From Gleimia coleocanis DSM 15436 (GTDB lineage Bacteria > Actinomycetota > Actinomycetes > Actinomycetales > Actinomycetaceae), in NCBI RefSeq assembly GCF_000159015.1, contig NZ_DS999543.1, positions 1 to 64,000 of the forward strand: DNA of 64,000 nt. Direction: 5' to 3'. The translations under genes and the position numbers were made by a program. Of this stretch, positions 45,266 through 54,418 are shown piece after piece (within the stretch, counting starts at the first letter, position 1; every line of letters begins with the position of its first letter). The notes under the pieces were generated by a model that saw only the letters and a program-made list of their open reading frames with translations, searched no databases and was not told the DNA's origin.

Positions 45266-45346
45266 GCCCTTTCGCTGTTAGAAAAACTATGCGTTGAACC
45301 AGTTCGTGGTTTAAGCCTGCCAGTTTCCTAACTAGAGCGAAAGGGC
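45266..45346 (-). promoter_or_regulatory. Inverted repeat masking the RBS of the cyclodehydratase-like gene
   Basis: AGCGAAAGGGC (45336-45346 as read on plus) and GCCCTTTCGCT (45266-45276) are 11-bp perfect complements, with GTTAG/CTAAC as a second pairing inside. On the minus-strand RNA the downstream arm contains the AAAGGG that serves the ATG at 45259. Confidence 0.5.
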
Positions 45347-45370
45347 ACCCGTATTTCCTGTGGATAACTT

Positions 45371-45400
45371 TTGCGTGGGAACTCGCGTTCGCGCGTTTAT
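45371..45400. repeat. Single 31-bp-family palindromic repeat
   Basis: TTGCGTGGGAACTCG followed by GTTCGCGCGTTT, placed 7 nt past the stop of the minus-strand zincin gene, where it may act as terminator. Confidence 0.7.
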
Positions 45401-45406
45401 AAGCGG

Positions 45407-46891
45407 TTAGATTTGCTGATCGCCCTCGGAATCCATATCCGGAGCCAACCCCTCAGCCCAACCCAAAGTGCCATCCAAAAGCGCACCCAACTCAGCATCA
45501 ATAGAAGTCTCCACCGCCTCACGCAACTGCCGGTTCGCTAAGAAATCCTGCGGAGAATCCAACTCAGCATCGCTAGGCGCCACATCTGGATGACGCCAGT
45601 ACGCATCGCGTGCAACCATCCCCTGCGCCCCCAACAGCTCCCACAATTCCGTAGCATTCCGAGCCTTCCGAGGGCGCAACTGCAAACCAATCAGCGTAGC
45701 TAAAACCTGCTCCGCCGGAGAACCATCAATCCGACGGCGACGCATCAACTCACGCAACTGTGTAGCATGCGGCAAATACGGGCGAGCAGCCTCAAAAGTA
45801 ACCGTCTCCACCCAACCCTCAATCAACGCCAACAAGGCTTCAATCTGCGTCAAAGCTAATTTCTGAGACTCTGACGGCTCAGGCTTGAACAACTTACCCG
45901 TCAAAGCATTCTGCAAACCCTCTTGATCCATCGGACCAACCTCAGTAACCGCCTGACGAATCGCCTCAGTATCAATCGAAATCTCAGCCGCATACAGGCG
46001 AATAGACCCCAAAATCTCAGCCTTCAACCACGGCACTGAAGCAAACAAACGCGCATGCGCACACTCACGCAAAGCCGCGAACTGACGCACCTCATCAATA
46101 GGAATCTCAAAACCCGCCGCAAAAGCATCCACATTCGGCAACACTAAAGCCGTTACCGCGGACGGTCCCGGAATACCCACATCCGTAGAACCCAAAGCAG
46201 CGTGGGAAAGTTCGCCTAATGCTTTCCCAATCTGCAAACTGAAAACCGCCGAAGACATTTCAGAAACCAGCTTGTCACCCTGCGACAACAACGCCTTCAA
46301 ACCATGAATATTCTCCATGCCCGGCAAACCCTGCAACATAGAGAACTCAGGAGACTCAGACAAACGCTCAAAATCCGTCTCATCCAAATTCTGCAAGTGC
46401 TTCATCTGCTGTCCGAAAGCCGTTTTAAAAGCACGTTCAACGTTTTCAGCTACCGGTTCAATAATGACTTTCCACGTATCCAGGGTTTCATCTGCCCAGT
46501 CAGAACGACGCCAAGCCTTACGTTCAGAAGTAACCGGAGCAACATCCGTCACTGCATCCAACCATAAGTCAGCTACCTGCAAAGCCTGACGGGCCTGTGC
46601 AGCCTGAGCGGCAGACAACTGCAAGTCGCCCTCACCCCAAGCTCCCTGCCGGAAAATCTGCTGCACCAGCTTCCAGTTAATCGGGCCGTCACTGGACTGC
46701 ATGATGAAAGTAGCCTGCTGCAACATCTGCTGCAAAATAGCCGGCGAAAGGTTCTGAACCCCACCAGGGACAACCTGGTTCGGGTCCACCCCCATTGATT
46801 TTAAGAACTCTGCGAACTCTTTAGGATCGAATTGATTCGGGTCAAAGTTTCCCCCAAAGAAAGGGAACCCACCGGCATTAAAGTCACTCAT
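45407..46891 (-). CDS. Zincin_2/DUF2342 family metalloprotease-like protein
   Basis: A 494-aa actinobacterial protein annotated in the family as zinc-dependent metalloprotease. Conserved blocks are ALRECAHARLFASVPWL (E..H element), LALIEGWVETVTFEAA, RRRRIDGSPAEQVLATLIGLQLRPR and YWRHPDVAPSDAELD. A classical HExxH is not seen, so activity is uncertain. The N-terminal 45 residues are Pro/Gly/Gln-rich. It is likely leaderless: TATTTT (46903-46898, minus) lies 6 nt before the ATG. It precedes the cyclodehydratase-like gene and is divergent from the PDZ protease, as in the mycobacterial cluster. Confidence 0.85.
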   Translation of the reverse strand: MSDFNAGGFPFFGGNFDPNQFDPKEFAEFLKSMGVDPNQVVPGGVQNLSPAILQQMLQQATFIMQSSDGPINWKLVQQIFRQGAWGEGDLQLSAAQAAQARQALQVADLWLDAVTDVAPVTSERKAWRRSDWADETLDTWKVIIEPVAENVERAFKTAFGQQMKHLQNLDETDFERLSESPEFSMLQGLPGMENIHGLKALLSQGDKLVSEMSSAVFSLQIGKALGELSHAALGSTDVGIPGPSAVTALVLPNVDAFAAGFEIPIDEVRQFAALRECAHARLFASVPWLKAEILGSIRLYAAEISIDTEAIRQAVTEVGPMDQEGLQNALTGKLFKPEPSESQKLALTQIEALLALIEGWVETVTFEAARPYLPHATQLRELMRRRRIDGSPAEQVLATLIGLQLRPRKARNATELWELLGAQGMVARDAYWRHPDVAPSDAELDSPQDFLANRQLREAVETSIDAELGALLDGTLGWAEGLAPDMDSEGDQQI

Positions 46892-47028
46892 AGAACTAAA
46901 ATACCGGGTTTAGCGGGTGGATGCTGGGTAAGAGTGGAAAAATAATCTCACAGCGAAAAAGTGTTCAGCTGGTTACGGAATCATCGTAAATCTGGCAATT
47001 ATGAGTTGGGTGGTAAAAAATAGGAACT

Positions 47029-48174
47029 ATGAGTTTTGAGAATTCGCCGATCCAGATTTACACCGATCAACCTAAAATGCGTAAGCCACTAGGGCTAAAA
47101 CTGCTGCTTTCCCTGTTACCACTGGTAACGTTTGTCAGCGTAATTGTCCTGGCTTTCCTTCCACTTCCATACGTGATTCAATCCCCAGGACCAACCGTGA
47201 ACGTTTTAGAATCCTACGACGGGGAAGCCCTGATTGAGCTAAGTGATCCCAAAGCAAAGAATGATACTGTTGGGGAACTACGTATGGTTACGGTATCGGC
47301 GAAAGGGACTCCGGAAAATAAGATTCGTGCCTACGAATACATTTACGCTTCCCTGCAACCAGGCTACAACCTGGTGCCATTGGAAGAATATTATCCAAAC
47401 GATATTACTGCAGAAGAACTTGCGGAATATAACCTCAAAGCCATGGTTTCTTCCCAATCAACTGCTGCTGCTGCCGCCTATAACTACTTAGGCGTTAAAG
47501 TTCCCGCAACGGTGACTATCCTCGGCACAGTTAAAGATTCTCCTCTAGAAGGCAAAGTCAAGGAAGGCGATATTCTCAAAGCCGTGGAAATCAACGGTAA
47601 ACGTACCGAAATTGATACGGCTGCGATTACTTTTGAACTTACTCGTGACCTGCCAGTAGATACTCCGCTGGTTTTTGAAATCGAACGTGATGGTAAGATT
47701 GAACGCTTTGACACGCACTCATACCGCCCGGCTCAGTTGAGTAAATTCGACACGGGTTCGCGTTTCGGCATTTACCTGCGCGTAGACCCCCAGCTACCTG
47801 AGGACGTGAAAATCCACCTCGAAGACATTGGCGGTCCTTCCGCGGGCATGATTTTCTCTCTGGCAATCATTGATAAGCTCACGGGCGGTGACTTGGTTGG
47901 TGAAAATATTGTTGCCGGCACGGGAGCAATCAGCTATGACGGGATAGTGGAACCAATCGGCGGTATCGTACAGAAAATGCATGGTGCTAAGCGTGATAAT
48001 GCGAAGTGGTTCCTGGCTCCTATTCAAAACTGTGATGAGGTAGTCGGCAACATTCCAGATGGTTTAAACGTGTGGCCAGTACATACTTTGGATGATGCTT
48101 TAGATGCGTTGGATTCCATTAAGAGTGGGCAAACAGCACATCACCCAACCTGCGATACATTTTTAGACAAATAA
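47029..48174 (+). CDS. PDZ-domain Lon-like (S16) membrane protease
   Basis: A 381-aa protein of the YlbL/Rv3194c family. A transmembrane helix at about residues 23-45 anchors it; a PDZ-like domain lies near residues 170-240 (PLEGKVKEGDILKAVEING). The C-terminal S16 domain has GGPSAGMIFSL with the catalytic Ser and VQKMHGAKRDNAKWF with the catalytic Lys. The cell-surface protease role is inferred from the family. Its transcript ends in a stem made of two inverted CGAGGGCG motifs. The start has AGGA 4 nt ahead, so either leadered or leaderless initiation is possible. Confidence 0.92.
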   Translation: MSFENSPIQIYTDQPKMRKPLGLKLLLSLLPLVTFVSVIVLAFLPLPYVIQSPGPTVNVLESYDGEALIELSDPKAKNDTVGELRMVTVSAKGTPENKIRAYEYIYASLQPGYNLVPLEEYYPNDITAEELAEYNLKAMVSSQSTAAAAAYNYLGVKVPATVTILGTVKDSPLEGKVKEGDILKAVEINGKRTEIDTAAITFELTRDLPVDTPLVFEIERDGKIERFDTHSYRPAQLSKFDTGSRFGIYLRVDPQLPEDVKIHLEDIGGPSAGMIFSLAIIDKLTGGDLVGENIVAGTGAISYDGIVEPIGGIVQKMHGAKRDNAKWFLAPIQNCDEVVGNIPDGLNVWPVHTLDDALDALDSIKSGQTAHHPTCDTFLDK

Positions 48175-48211
48175 TTTTACGAGGGCGGTCAAATAAACCG
48201 CCCTCGTAAAA
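48175..48211 (+). terminator. Terminator formed by two inverted copies of the CGAGGGCG motif
   Basis: TTTTACGAGGGCGGT (48175-48189) and its exact complement (48197-48211) form a 15-bp stem with a 7-nt loop, followed by TTT. It starts right after the PDZ protease stop. An inverted pair of a genome-wide repeat used as terminator is the hallmark of uptake sequences in Neisseria and Haemophilus. Confidence 0.9.
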
Positions 48212-48229
48212 ATTTATCTGCTTTTAAGC

Positions 48230-48844
48230 TCAGCCCCCGCAGGAACAGTTGCCGCAGTCGCCACCGCAACCACCGGAACTGCCGCGTTCTTCAGCAGGTA
48301 GGAAAGTCGCAAAAAGTGCTTCTACCAGGCCTGGAACCAGGTCAGAGCCTTCGCCTACCTCATCGTCGTTATCGTGGGAGCGAGCACGCACCGCACACCA
48401 GGCTTCACCCGTGCGCATTACTGCCGCAACCAGGCGCACTTCATCACGGTCAGGGTGGTTAGCGAAGTATTCCACTGCTTCAACCGGGTCTTCTGGCGCG
48501 TTTTCTTGTGCGGCTGGTGGAACCATGACGCGTTCAGTGCAGACTGCGGCTCCTGCGACGGAATCTGGCCAACCCAACTGTGCCAAAGTGTCTTCTAAAT
48601 CTTCACCGGGCAGGTCTTCTTGGATAACAGCTGTGAGCGCAGCTGGATTACCGTTCCAGGTGGACTGTAAGTGTTCACGCATATCTTCTGGAAGCTCAGG
48701 GATTTCCAGTAAGTCAGTGGTTGGAACCAGGGCGTAAACAGTGGTTGGGCGATCCCAGCCTAAGCCGGAGGCTGCGCGTTCAATTTCGTAAACTGCCTGG
48801 GCTAAAGCCAGTTCAGTATTAGTGGGGAAGTGTGGTTCAGTCAT
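48230..48844 (-). CDS. PPA1309 family protein
   Basis: A 204-aa soluble protein of the actinobacterial PPA1309 family: EIERAASGLGWDRPTTVYALVPT, AQLGWPDSVAGAAV, HPDRDEVRLVAAVMRTGEAWC and GSDLVPGLVEALFAT (pieces quoted separately). The tail is unusual: Gly/Cys-rich, SSGGCGGDCGNCSCGG, with four Cys that could bind a metal. ATG 48844 (MTEPHFP) is preferred; GACAAT 6 nt upstream suggests a leaderless start, and a longer frame to 48913 overlaps the UPF0182 promoter. Function is unknown. Confidence 0.85.
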   Translation of the reverse strand: MTEPHFPTNTELALAQAVYEIERAASGLGWDRPTTVYALVPTTDLLEIPELPEDMREHLQSTWNGNPAALTAVIQEDLPGEDLEDTLAQLGWPDSVAGAAVCTERVMVPPAAQENAPEDPVEAVEYFANHPDRDEVRLVAAVMRTGEAWCAVRARSHDNDDEVGEGSDLVPGLVEALFATFLPAEERGSSGGCGGDCGNCSCGG

Positions 48845-48937
48845 ACCAATATTGTCCACCAAATGCCTAGTTCCATTCCAGTCGGTACTATAGAAAAGAG
48901 TTATTTTGCCCAAATTTGCATCGAATTGAGGTTCTCA

Positions 48938-51934
48938 ATGTTCGGCTTCCCAGGACAACCGTTCCCGCGCCCGCAGGAAGGGGGAGCGCCAAAGCCCCCG
49001 GAGGGCCCACCGCGTGAACCTATTAACCTAAAGGAAATGATCACGCCCATGCGGATTACTTTATTCGCACTGTTGGCTTTAGTCGTTGGTTTCTACTACT
49101 TGAGTGATTTTGTCACGGAAATTTTGTGGTTTAACCAGATTGGTGCTCAGCAGGTTTTCTGGACTCGCTGGCTTGTCATTATTGGCTTGGTTCTGTTGGG
49201 AACCATTGTTAATGCTTCGATTGTGGGCATTAATATGCAGATTGCTTACAAGAATCGCCCAACTTCTCATTCTGTGAACTACAATCCGCAGTTGCGTGAG
49301 TACCAGCGTCAGTTGGAGCCTTTCCGTAAGCTAGTTTTCATTGCGGTTCCACTATTTATTGGTTTCACCACGGGTACGGCACTGGCTGCTGACTGGGATC
49401 AGATTCTGCTGTGGTGGAACTCTACTCCATTTGGTCAGACTGACCCACAGTGGGGCGTGGACTTGTCTTTCTACATGTTTACGCTGCCAGTTTTGCAGAT
49501 GCTTTTCTATTTGCTGACTCGAGTTTTTGTAGCTTCATTACTGGCTACCGTGGTTGTTCACTACCTGTATTCAGGTATCGTGTTATTCCCGCGTTTCCGG
49601 GTTTCTAAGCGGGCGCGTCTGCAGCTGGGGATTCTCGCTGCCCTGGTTTCTTTGATTGTGGCGGGTCGCTATTGGATTGGTCGTTACCTGCTGCTTACTT
49701 CCGAGGGCGGTCGCATTGATGGTGCTTTATACCAGCAGGTTAATGCGCAGATTCCAGCACAGACTATTCTTACGGTGACTTCAATCTTGGTTGCCATCTT
49801 GTTTATCGTGGCAGCTTTCCGTGGGTCTTGGCATTTGCCGGCTACTGGCGTGGCAGTAACCGTTGTTTCTGCGTTGGTAGTGGGTTTTGTTTACCCAACT
49901 TTGATTCAAGAATTCAAGGTAAAACCAAATGAACGAGCATTGGAAAGCCCTTACATTCAGCGTAATATTGATGCTACTTTAGATGCTTATGGCATTAAGG
50001 ACGTAGAACTGCAGTCTTATTCTGCTAAGACTGAGACTTCGGCGGGGCAGCTGCGTGATGACGCGGCTTCTACACAGCAGATTCGTTTGATTGACCCAGA
50101 TGTGGTTTCTCCAACTATTCGCCAGTTGAAGCAGTCGCGTTCCTACTACACTTTTGAGTCGCAGCTGTCTGTGGACCGCTATGAGATTGATGGTGTTAAG
50201 CGCGATACGGTGATTGCCGTGCGCGAGCTGAACTTGGATGGTTTGGACGAAAACGAACGTAACTGGGTTAATGAGCACACTATTTTCACTCACGGTTACG
50301 GTGTAGTTGCCGCCTACGGTAATAAGGTGGATTCTAAGGGCGAACCAGCTTGGTGGGAGGAAGGAATTCCTTCTATGGGTGACATGGGAGAGTATGAACA
50401 ACGCGTTTACTTCTCACCGTCTTCCCCGCAGTACTCTATTGTGGGTGCGCCTCAGGGAGCGAAACCGCTGGAACTTGATTATCCTGATGAAGCTTCTGAC
50501 GGCCAGGTGCCAACCACATTCGAAGGTGACGGCGGCCCGTCTGTAGGTAACTTCTTTAATAAGCTGCTTTACGCGATTAAATTCCAGTCCACTAACATTT
50601 TCTTTGCCTCTCAGATCAATGAGAAGTCACAGATTTTGTATGACCGTGACCCGGCTTTGCGTGTTGCAAAAGTAGCTCCATACCTGACTTTGGATCGGAA
50701 ACCATACCCAGCTGTAGTGGATATGGATGGTGACCCTAAGACTCCGAAACGCCTGGTGTGGATTGTGGACGCGTACACGACTTCCAACCACTACCCGTAT
50801 GCGCAGCATGTGAATATCGCTCAAACTACTGTGGATTCTTCCACTAAGGAATCTGAGTTTTATGCTGCTGACTTAGAGATTAACTACATTCGTAACTCAG
50901 TTAAGGCTGTAGTTGATGCTTACGACGGTTCAGTGAAGCTTTACCAGTGGGATGAAAAGGATCCAGTGCTGTCTTCTTGGATGAAGACTTTCCCCGGTAA
51001 AGTACAGCCATTGTCTGAAATTTCTGGCGACTTGATGGCACATATGCGTTACCCGCAGGACCTGTTTAAGGTACAGCGTTCGCTGTTGGCTGCCTACCAT
51101 GTTACTAAGGCAGATAATTTCTATACCGGTGGTGACCGTTGGCGTTTGTCTGAAAACCCAACTTCGGCTCGCCGCGCTGACGGGGTTACTCCATACCAGC
51201 CGCCCTACTACTTGACGATGCAGATGCCAGGCCAGGATTCCGCAGAATTCTCACTAACTTCCGTGTTTGTGCCGGGCGGTAAGTCGGATCGTGAACCAAT
51301 GGCGGGCTTCCTCGCCGTGGATTCTGAGACTGGTTCGGAACCGGGGAAGATTCGCGAGGGCTACGGCAAGTTACGTTTGCTGGCTCTGCCTTCATCCACT
51401 ACGGTCCCAGGTCCGGGGCAGGTGCAGAATAATTTCAACGCGAACTCTGAGATTGCGCGGGAACTTAACCTGCTGGATCAGGAGGGTTCGGAACTGATTT
51501 TGGGTAACTTGCTGACTTTGCCAGTGGGTGGCGGTTTGCTGTACGTGCAGCCGGTTTACTTGCAGGGTACGGGTTCTACTAAGTACCCAGTGCTTCGTAA
51601 GGTGATGACTGCTTTCGGTGATTCCGTTGGTTTTGCGGATACTTTGGAAGAGTCTTTGGATGCTACTTTCAAGGGGGATTCGGCAGCTCAGTTGGCGGAT
51701 GGGGAGCAACCTTCTGCGGATCCTGCTGCTCCTTCCGAGGGCGAACCATCCGGTGATTCCGCTGGCTCAACTGCCACGAACTCGCAGGTTGTGAAACTTT
51801 TGCAGGAAGCTAAGACCGCGTTACTTGACGGTGAGAAGGCTTTGCAAGCAGGGGACTGGGCAACCTATGGTGAAAAGCAGAAGCTGATGAAGCAAAAGCT
51901 TGAGGAAGCTTTGAAACTAGAGACTAAGAAGTAA
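48938..51934 (+). CDS. UPF0182 family large membrane protein
   Basis: A 998-aa protein with a Pro-rich N-terminus, seven transmembrane segments in the first 330 residues, and a long extracellular domain rich in Tyr and Asp. C-terminal residues are acidic and Gly/Ser-rich, then a helix ending in KLETKK. The UPF0182 family (Rv3193c) is widespread in actinobacteria and cyanobacteria and has no firm function. ATG 48938 with GAGG 7 nt upstream is chosen; the frame is open back to 48830 but that part overlaps the divergent gene. Motif copies at 49701 and 51735 both encode Ser-Glu-Gly. Confidence 0.93.
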   Translation: MFGFPGQPFPRPQEGGAPKPPEGPPREPINLKEMITPMRITLFALLALVVGFYYLSDFVTEILWFNQIGAQQVFWTRWLVIIGLVLLGTIVNASIVGINMQIAYKNRPTSHSVNYNPQLREYQRQLEPFRKLVFIAVPLFIGFTTGTALAADWDQILLWWNSTPFGQTDPQWGVDLSFYMFTLPVLQMLFYLLTRVFVASLLATVVVHYLYSGIVLFPRFRVSKRARLQLGILAALVSLIVAGRYWIGRYLLLTSEGGRIDGALYQQVNAQIPAQTILTVTSILVAILFIVAAFRGSWHLPATGVAVTVVSALVVGFVYPTLIQEFKVKPNERALESPYIQRNIDATLDAYGIKDVELQSYSAKTETSAGQLRDDAASTQQIRLIDPDVVSPTIRQLKQSRSYYTFESQLSVDRYEIDGVKRDTVIAVRELNLDGLDENERNWVNEHTIFTHGYGVVAAYGNKVDSKGEPAWWEEGIPSMGDMGEYEQRVYFSPSSPQYSIVGAPQGAKPLELDYPDEASDGQVPTTFEGDGGPSVGNFFNKLLYAIKFQSTNIFFASQINEKSQILYDRDPALRVAKVAPYLTLDRKPYPAVVDMDGDPKTPKRLVWIVDAYTTSNHYPYAQHVNIAQTTVDSSTKESEFYAADLEINYIRNSVKAVVDAYDGSVKLYQWDEKDPVLSSWMKTFPGKVQPLSEISGDLMAHMRYPQDLFKVQRSLLAAYHVTKADNFYTGGDRWRLSENPTSARRADGVTPYQPPYYLTMQMPGQDSAEFSLTSVFVPGGKSDREPMAGFLAVDSETGSEPGKIREGYGKLRLLALPSSTTVPGPGQVQNNFNANSEIARELNLLDQEGSELILGNLLTLPVGGGLLYVQPVYLQGTGSTKYPVLRKVMTAFGDSVGFADTLEESLDATFKGDSAAQLADGEQPSADPAAPSEGEPSGDSAGSTATNSQVVKLLQEAKTALLDGEKALQAGDWATYGEKQKLMKQKLEEALKLETKK

Positions 51935-51983
51935 AACCCTGACGGGTAGCTTGGAGAAACCCTGGTTGTACCCTGAAACACTA

Positions 51984-52013
51984 CAAAGTGCCCTAGGAGA
52001 CTAGGGCACTTTG
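51984..52013 (+). terminator. Terminator after UPF0182
   Basis: CAAAGTGCCCTAG (51984-51996) pairs with CTAGGGCACTTTG (52001-52013), loop GAGA, followed by TTTT. Confidence 0.92.
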
Positions 52014-52057
52014 TTTTAAGATTAAGAGGAAGTTAATTTAATCCGAAAGGCAGTTTT

Positions 52058-52519
52058 ATGTCATTTGATGGCAATGGTCAGAACCCACAGGGTGGCTACA
52101 TTCCACCAGTAGATCCTGTACAGCACATGGAGCCTGCAGGCTACACCGCTCCACAGGATCCATACGCTGGCCAGCAGGCGCAGTACGGTGCGCCAGCGCA
52201 GGACCCATACGCAGCACAGCAGGCAGCTTACGCGCAGATGCCTTACGCTAACCCAATGCAGGCGCCAGTTGAACAGAAGAGCGCTATTGTTGCCGCACTG
52301 CTGGCATTCTTCTTGGGCACCTTGGGTGTACACAACTTCTACTTGGGCTACAACAAGCTGGGTGTAATTCAGTTGCTTCTAACTCTGTTCGGTTGGATTC
52401 TGCTGTTCATTCCAAACATTGCTGTGGGTATCTGGGTACTGGTTGAAATGGTTCTGTACTTAGTTTCCAATGAACCACGTTGGCGCTACGACGCTCGCGG
52501 AGTCCTCATTAACCGATGA
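52058..52519 (+). CDS. TM2 domain-containing protein
   Basis: A 153-aa protein: an N-terminal half of about 70 residues rich in Gln, Tyr, Ala and Pro (repeated QDPYAxQQ pieces), then a TM2 domain with KSAIVAALLAFFLGTLGVHNFYLG and two membrane helices, and a short conserved end RYDARGVLINR (quoted in parts). The AAAGGCAG RBS precedes the ATG. The stop overlaps the start of the next gene (ATGATG/TGA). Function is unknown. Confidence 0.9.
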   Translation: MSFDGNGQNPQGGYIPPVDPVQHMEPAGYTAPQDPYAGQQAQYGAPAQDPYAAQQAAYAQMPYANPMQAPVEQKSAIVAALLAFFLGTLGVHNFYLGYNKLGVIQLLLTLFGWILLFIPNIAVGIWVLVEMVLYLVSNEPRWRYDARGVLINR

Positions 52520-53298
52520 TGCTCCCGCTAACTCGACTTCCTATGAAGACTTGGCGGATAATTGGCTGGATAGCTAGTCTCTACCTGGCGGTAGTGGCTT
52601 TTATCCAGCTGATTACTGTCTTATTCGCAGTTGTCCCCACGGGGTACCTATCTACGAATACCAATTTATTCATTAGTGGCTTTGACACGGAAATCACTTT
52701 TGAACGCAGTCTGCCAACTATCCTCATTTTGATTTTGGGTGAGATGGTGATTACTGCTTCGGCAGTAGTCGTTTTATGGTTTACTCAACGAGCAGCTGAA
52801 ACTCTTCCCTATGAGGATGGCCCTGTGCGTGGGCAGAAACGTTTCACGATGATTAGCCGCTGGCATCAGGCTGCTATCGTAGTGGTTGCTGGTGGATTGT
52901 TGTCTAGCTTAATCGGTGTCGGACAGAGGTTTTGGTTGTGGAATGGCATTATCCAACCATTCTTAACGGAAGAGAAAATTAACTACGCGGTACCGTCTTT
53001 GACGAGTGTACTGTTTAGCTTCCGTGGTTTAGTTTGGAATGCTGCAACCGTAATGATGTTACTGGGTATTTTTATTATTCTTTTCTTTGAGAAGTTAGAA
53101 ACCCCAGTGCCAGCACCAGCAGTTGATGAAGTAGTTGAGCCAGAAGATCTGGCGTTTGAGGAGCCTCCGGCAACTACTGGGATGATTGCTCTGCAAGCTT
53201 TGCCAGGCAGTATTAAGGAAATGCCTGCTGATATGAAGAGTATGCCAGTGCGTTTGTGGCGTCGGGCGCAGCGTTGGTTGAAAGACTTTTCCAGCTAA
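52516..53298 (+). CDS. Unknown four-span membrane protein
   Basis: A 260-aa protein with hydrophobic helices near residues 12-40, 65-88, 112-138 and 165-190, and a polar C-terminal region (Pro/Glu-rich then basic, ending RRAQRWLKDFSS). Spacing of the helices resembles DUF2975-like proteins, but no firm family can be given. It is translationally coupled to the TM2 gene by a 4-nt overlap. It ends at an array of palindromic repeats, convergent with the HAD gene. Confidence 0.75.
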   Translation: MMLPLTRLPMKTWRIIGWIASLYLAVVAFIQLITVLFAVVPTGYLSTNTNLFISGFDTEITFERSLPTILILILGEMVITASAVVVLWFTQRAAETLPYEDGPVRGQKRFTMISRWHQAAIVVVAGGLLSSLIGVGQRFWLWNGIIQPFLTEEKINYAVPSLTSVLFSFRGLVWNAATVMMLLGIFIILFFEKLETPVPAPAVDEVVEPEDLAFEEPPATTGMIALQALPGSIKEMPADMKSMPVRLWRRAQRWLKDFSS

Positions 53299-53325
53299 GA
53301 TACGGCAGTCATAAACTTCCCTTGA

Positions 53326-53417
53326 AAACGCGCGAACTTAAGTTCGCGCGTTTTTGTTGCGCGGGAATCGGAACTCCCGCGTTTTCTTTGCGCGCGAACG
53401 AGAGTTCGCACGCAAAC
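53326..53417. repeat. Tandem array of three 31-bp palindromic repeats
   Basis: Units start at 53326 (AAAACGCGCGAAC with a perfect palindrome around TTAA), 53357 (TTGCGCGGGAATCG) and 53388 (TTGCGCGCGAACG), each 31 bp apart. The array lies between two convergent genes. Confidence 0.88.
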
Positions 53418-53431
53418 GTGAATAACTACGC

Positions 53432-54295
53432 TTAGATGAGACCAGCCATCTGGAAAGCCTTAGACAAACCGCCCTCGGAAATATCCTCAGTAACCAAATC
53501 TGCCGCCTGTTTAGCAGCCAACGTGCCATTGCCCATCGCCACGCCCACTCCCGCTAAACGCAGCATCTCTTCATCATTAGCAGAATCGCCAACCGCCACC
53601 GTATCCGCCATCTTAAACCACAGTGAAGACGCTACTTCAGTAAGCGCAGAACCCTTAGAAATACCCGCCAACGTAACTTCCGCAGCCACCCCTAAACCCG
53701 GATTAATCGAAGACTCCACCACACAAAAACGCGGTCCCAAAGCCGCGGTAAACTGCGCTAAAGAAACCCCCGAAGCATGCGGCAGTAAGGCTACTAACTT
53801 CGATGCCGACGGCGGATTATCTAAACAAACAAACGGACGCACCTGATCCACATATGCCTGCCACGGGGCCGGCTGGAAAGGATCTGAGGAACCTCCTAAA
53901 AACATGGAAAGGAAAGATTCCTCAGTGTAAACCCGGCTGGGAGTAGTCCACCAGCTCAAACCCCCATGCTCAGCTAAATAAGCCTGCAAGAAAGCCACAT
54001 CGTCAGGGCCAATCCGATGGTCAAATACCATATTTTCAGGGCGCTCCTTAACCGTCGAACCATCAAAATCAGCTTCGGTTAGCATCTGCGCGTAAGCCCC
54101 ATTAGCGCCCACGATACCTTGAAAACCATAGGAGAGCAGGGAAGGGTAAATTTCGCAGTTAGCACGCCCGGAAGCAATCCACAGCTGATGCCCATTCCGT
54201 TTCGCTGCGTGCAGTGCATCCTGCGCGTCCGCAGGAACTTCCTGATGATGAGTTAAAAGTGTGCCATCTAAATCTAAAAATACTAAACGCCCCAT
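53432..54295 (-). CDS. HAD-superfamily Cof-type phosphatase
   Basis: A 287-aa hydrolase with FLDLDGTLL (nucleophile and acid Asp), IASGRANCEI, and VAVGDSANDEEMLRLAG as motif IV, together with a large C2B cap. Members act on sugar phosphates, pyridoxal phosphate or flavin nucleotides; the substrate here is unknown. ATG 54295 (MGRLVFLD) is chosen over ATG 54307 by family fit. A copy of the CGAGGGCG motif (53469-53478) encodes SEGG near the C-terminus. Confidence 0.88.
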   Translation of the reverse strand: MGRLVFLDLDGTLLTHHQEVPADAQDALHAAKRNGHQLWIASGRANCEIYPSLLSYGFQGIVGANGAYAQMLTEADFDGSTVKERPENMVFDHRIGPDDVAFLQAYLAEHGGLSWWTTPSRVYTEESFLSMFLGGSSDPFQPAPWQAYVDQVRPFVCLDNPPSASKLVALLPHASGVSLAQFTAALGPRFCVVESSINPGLGVAAEVTLAGISKGSALTEVASSLWFKMADTVAVGDSANDEEMLRLAGVGVAMGNGTLAAKQAADLVTEDISEGGLSKAFQMAGLI

Positions 54296-54418
54296 AACAA
54301 TAACCATGCCACTAAAACGCCCCTCACGCTAGCAGGGCTTAGTATTAGTCAGACCATTAGAATGCGAGGAAACCGCCAGAAACTAGAAGTTGCCTGGAAA
54401 GGGGACTAAAATAGCACC

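Noticed and set aside
48830-48937. N-terminal extension of UPF0182
   Set aside because: It overlaps the PPA1309 start and promoter; the family starts near 48938, which has a good RBS.
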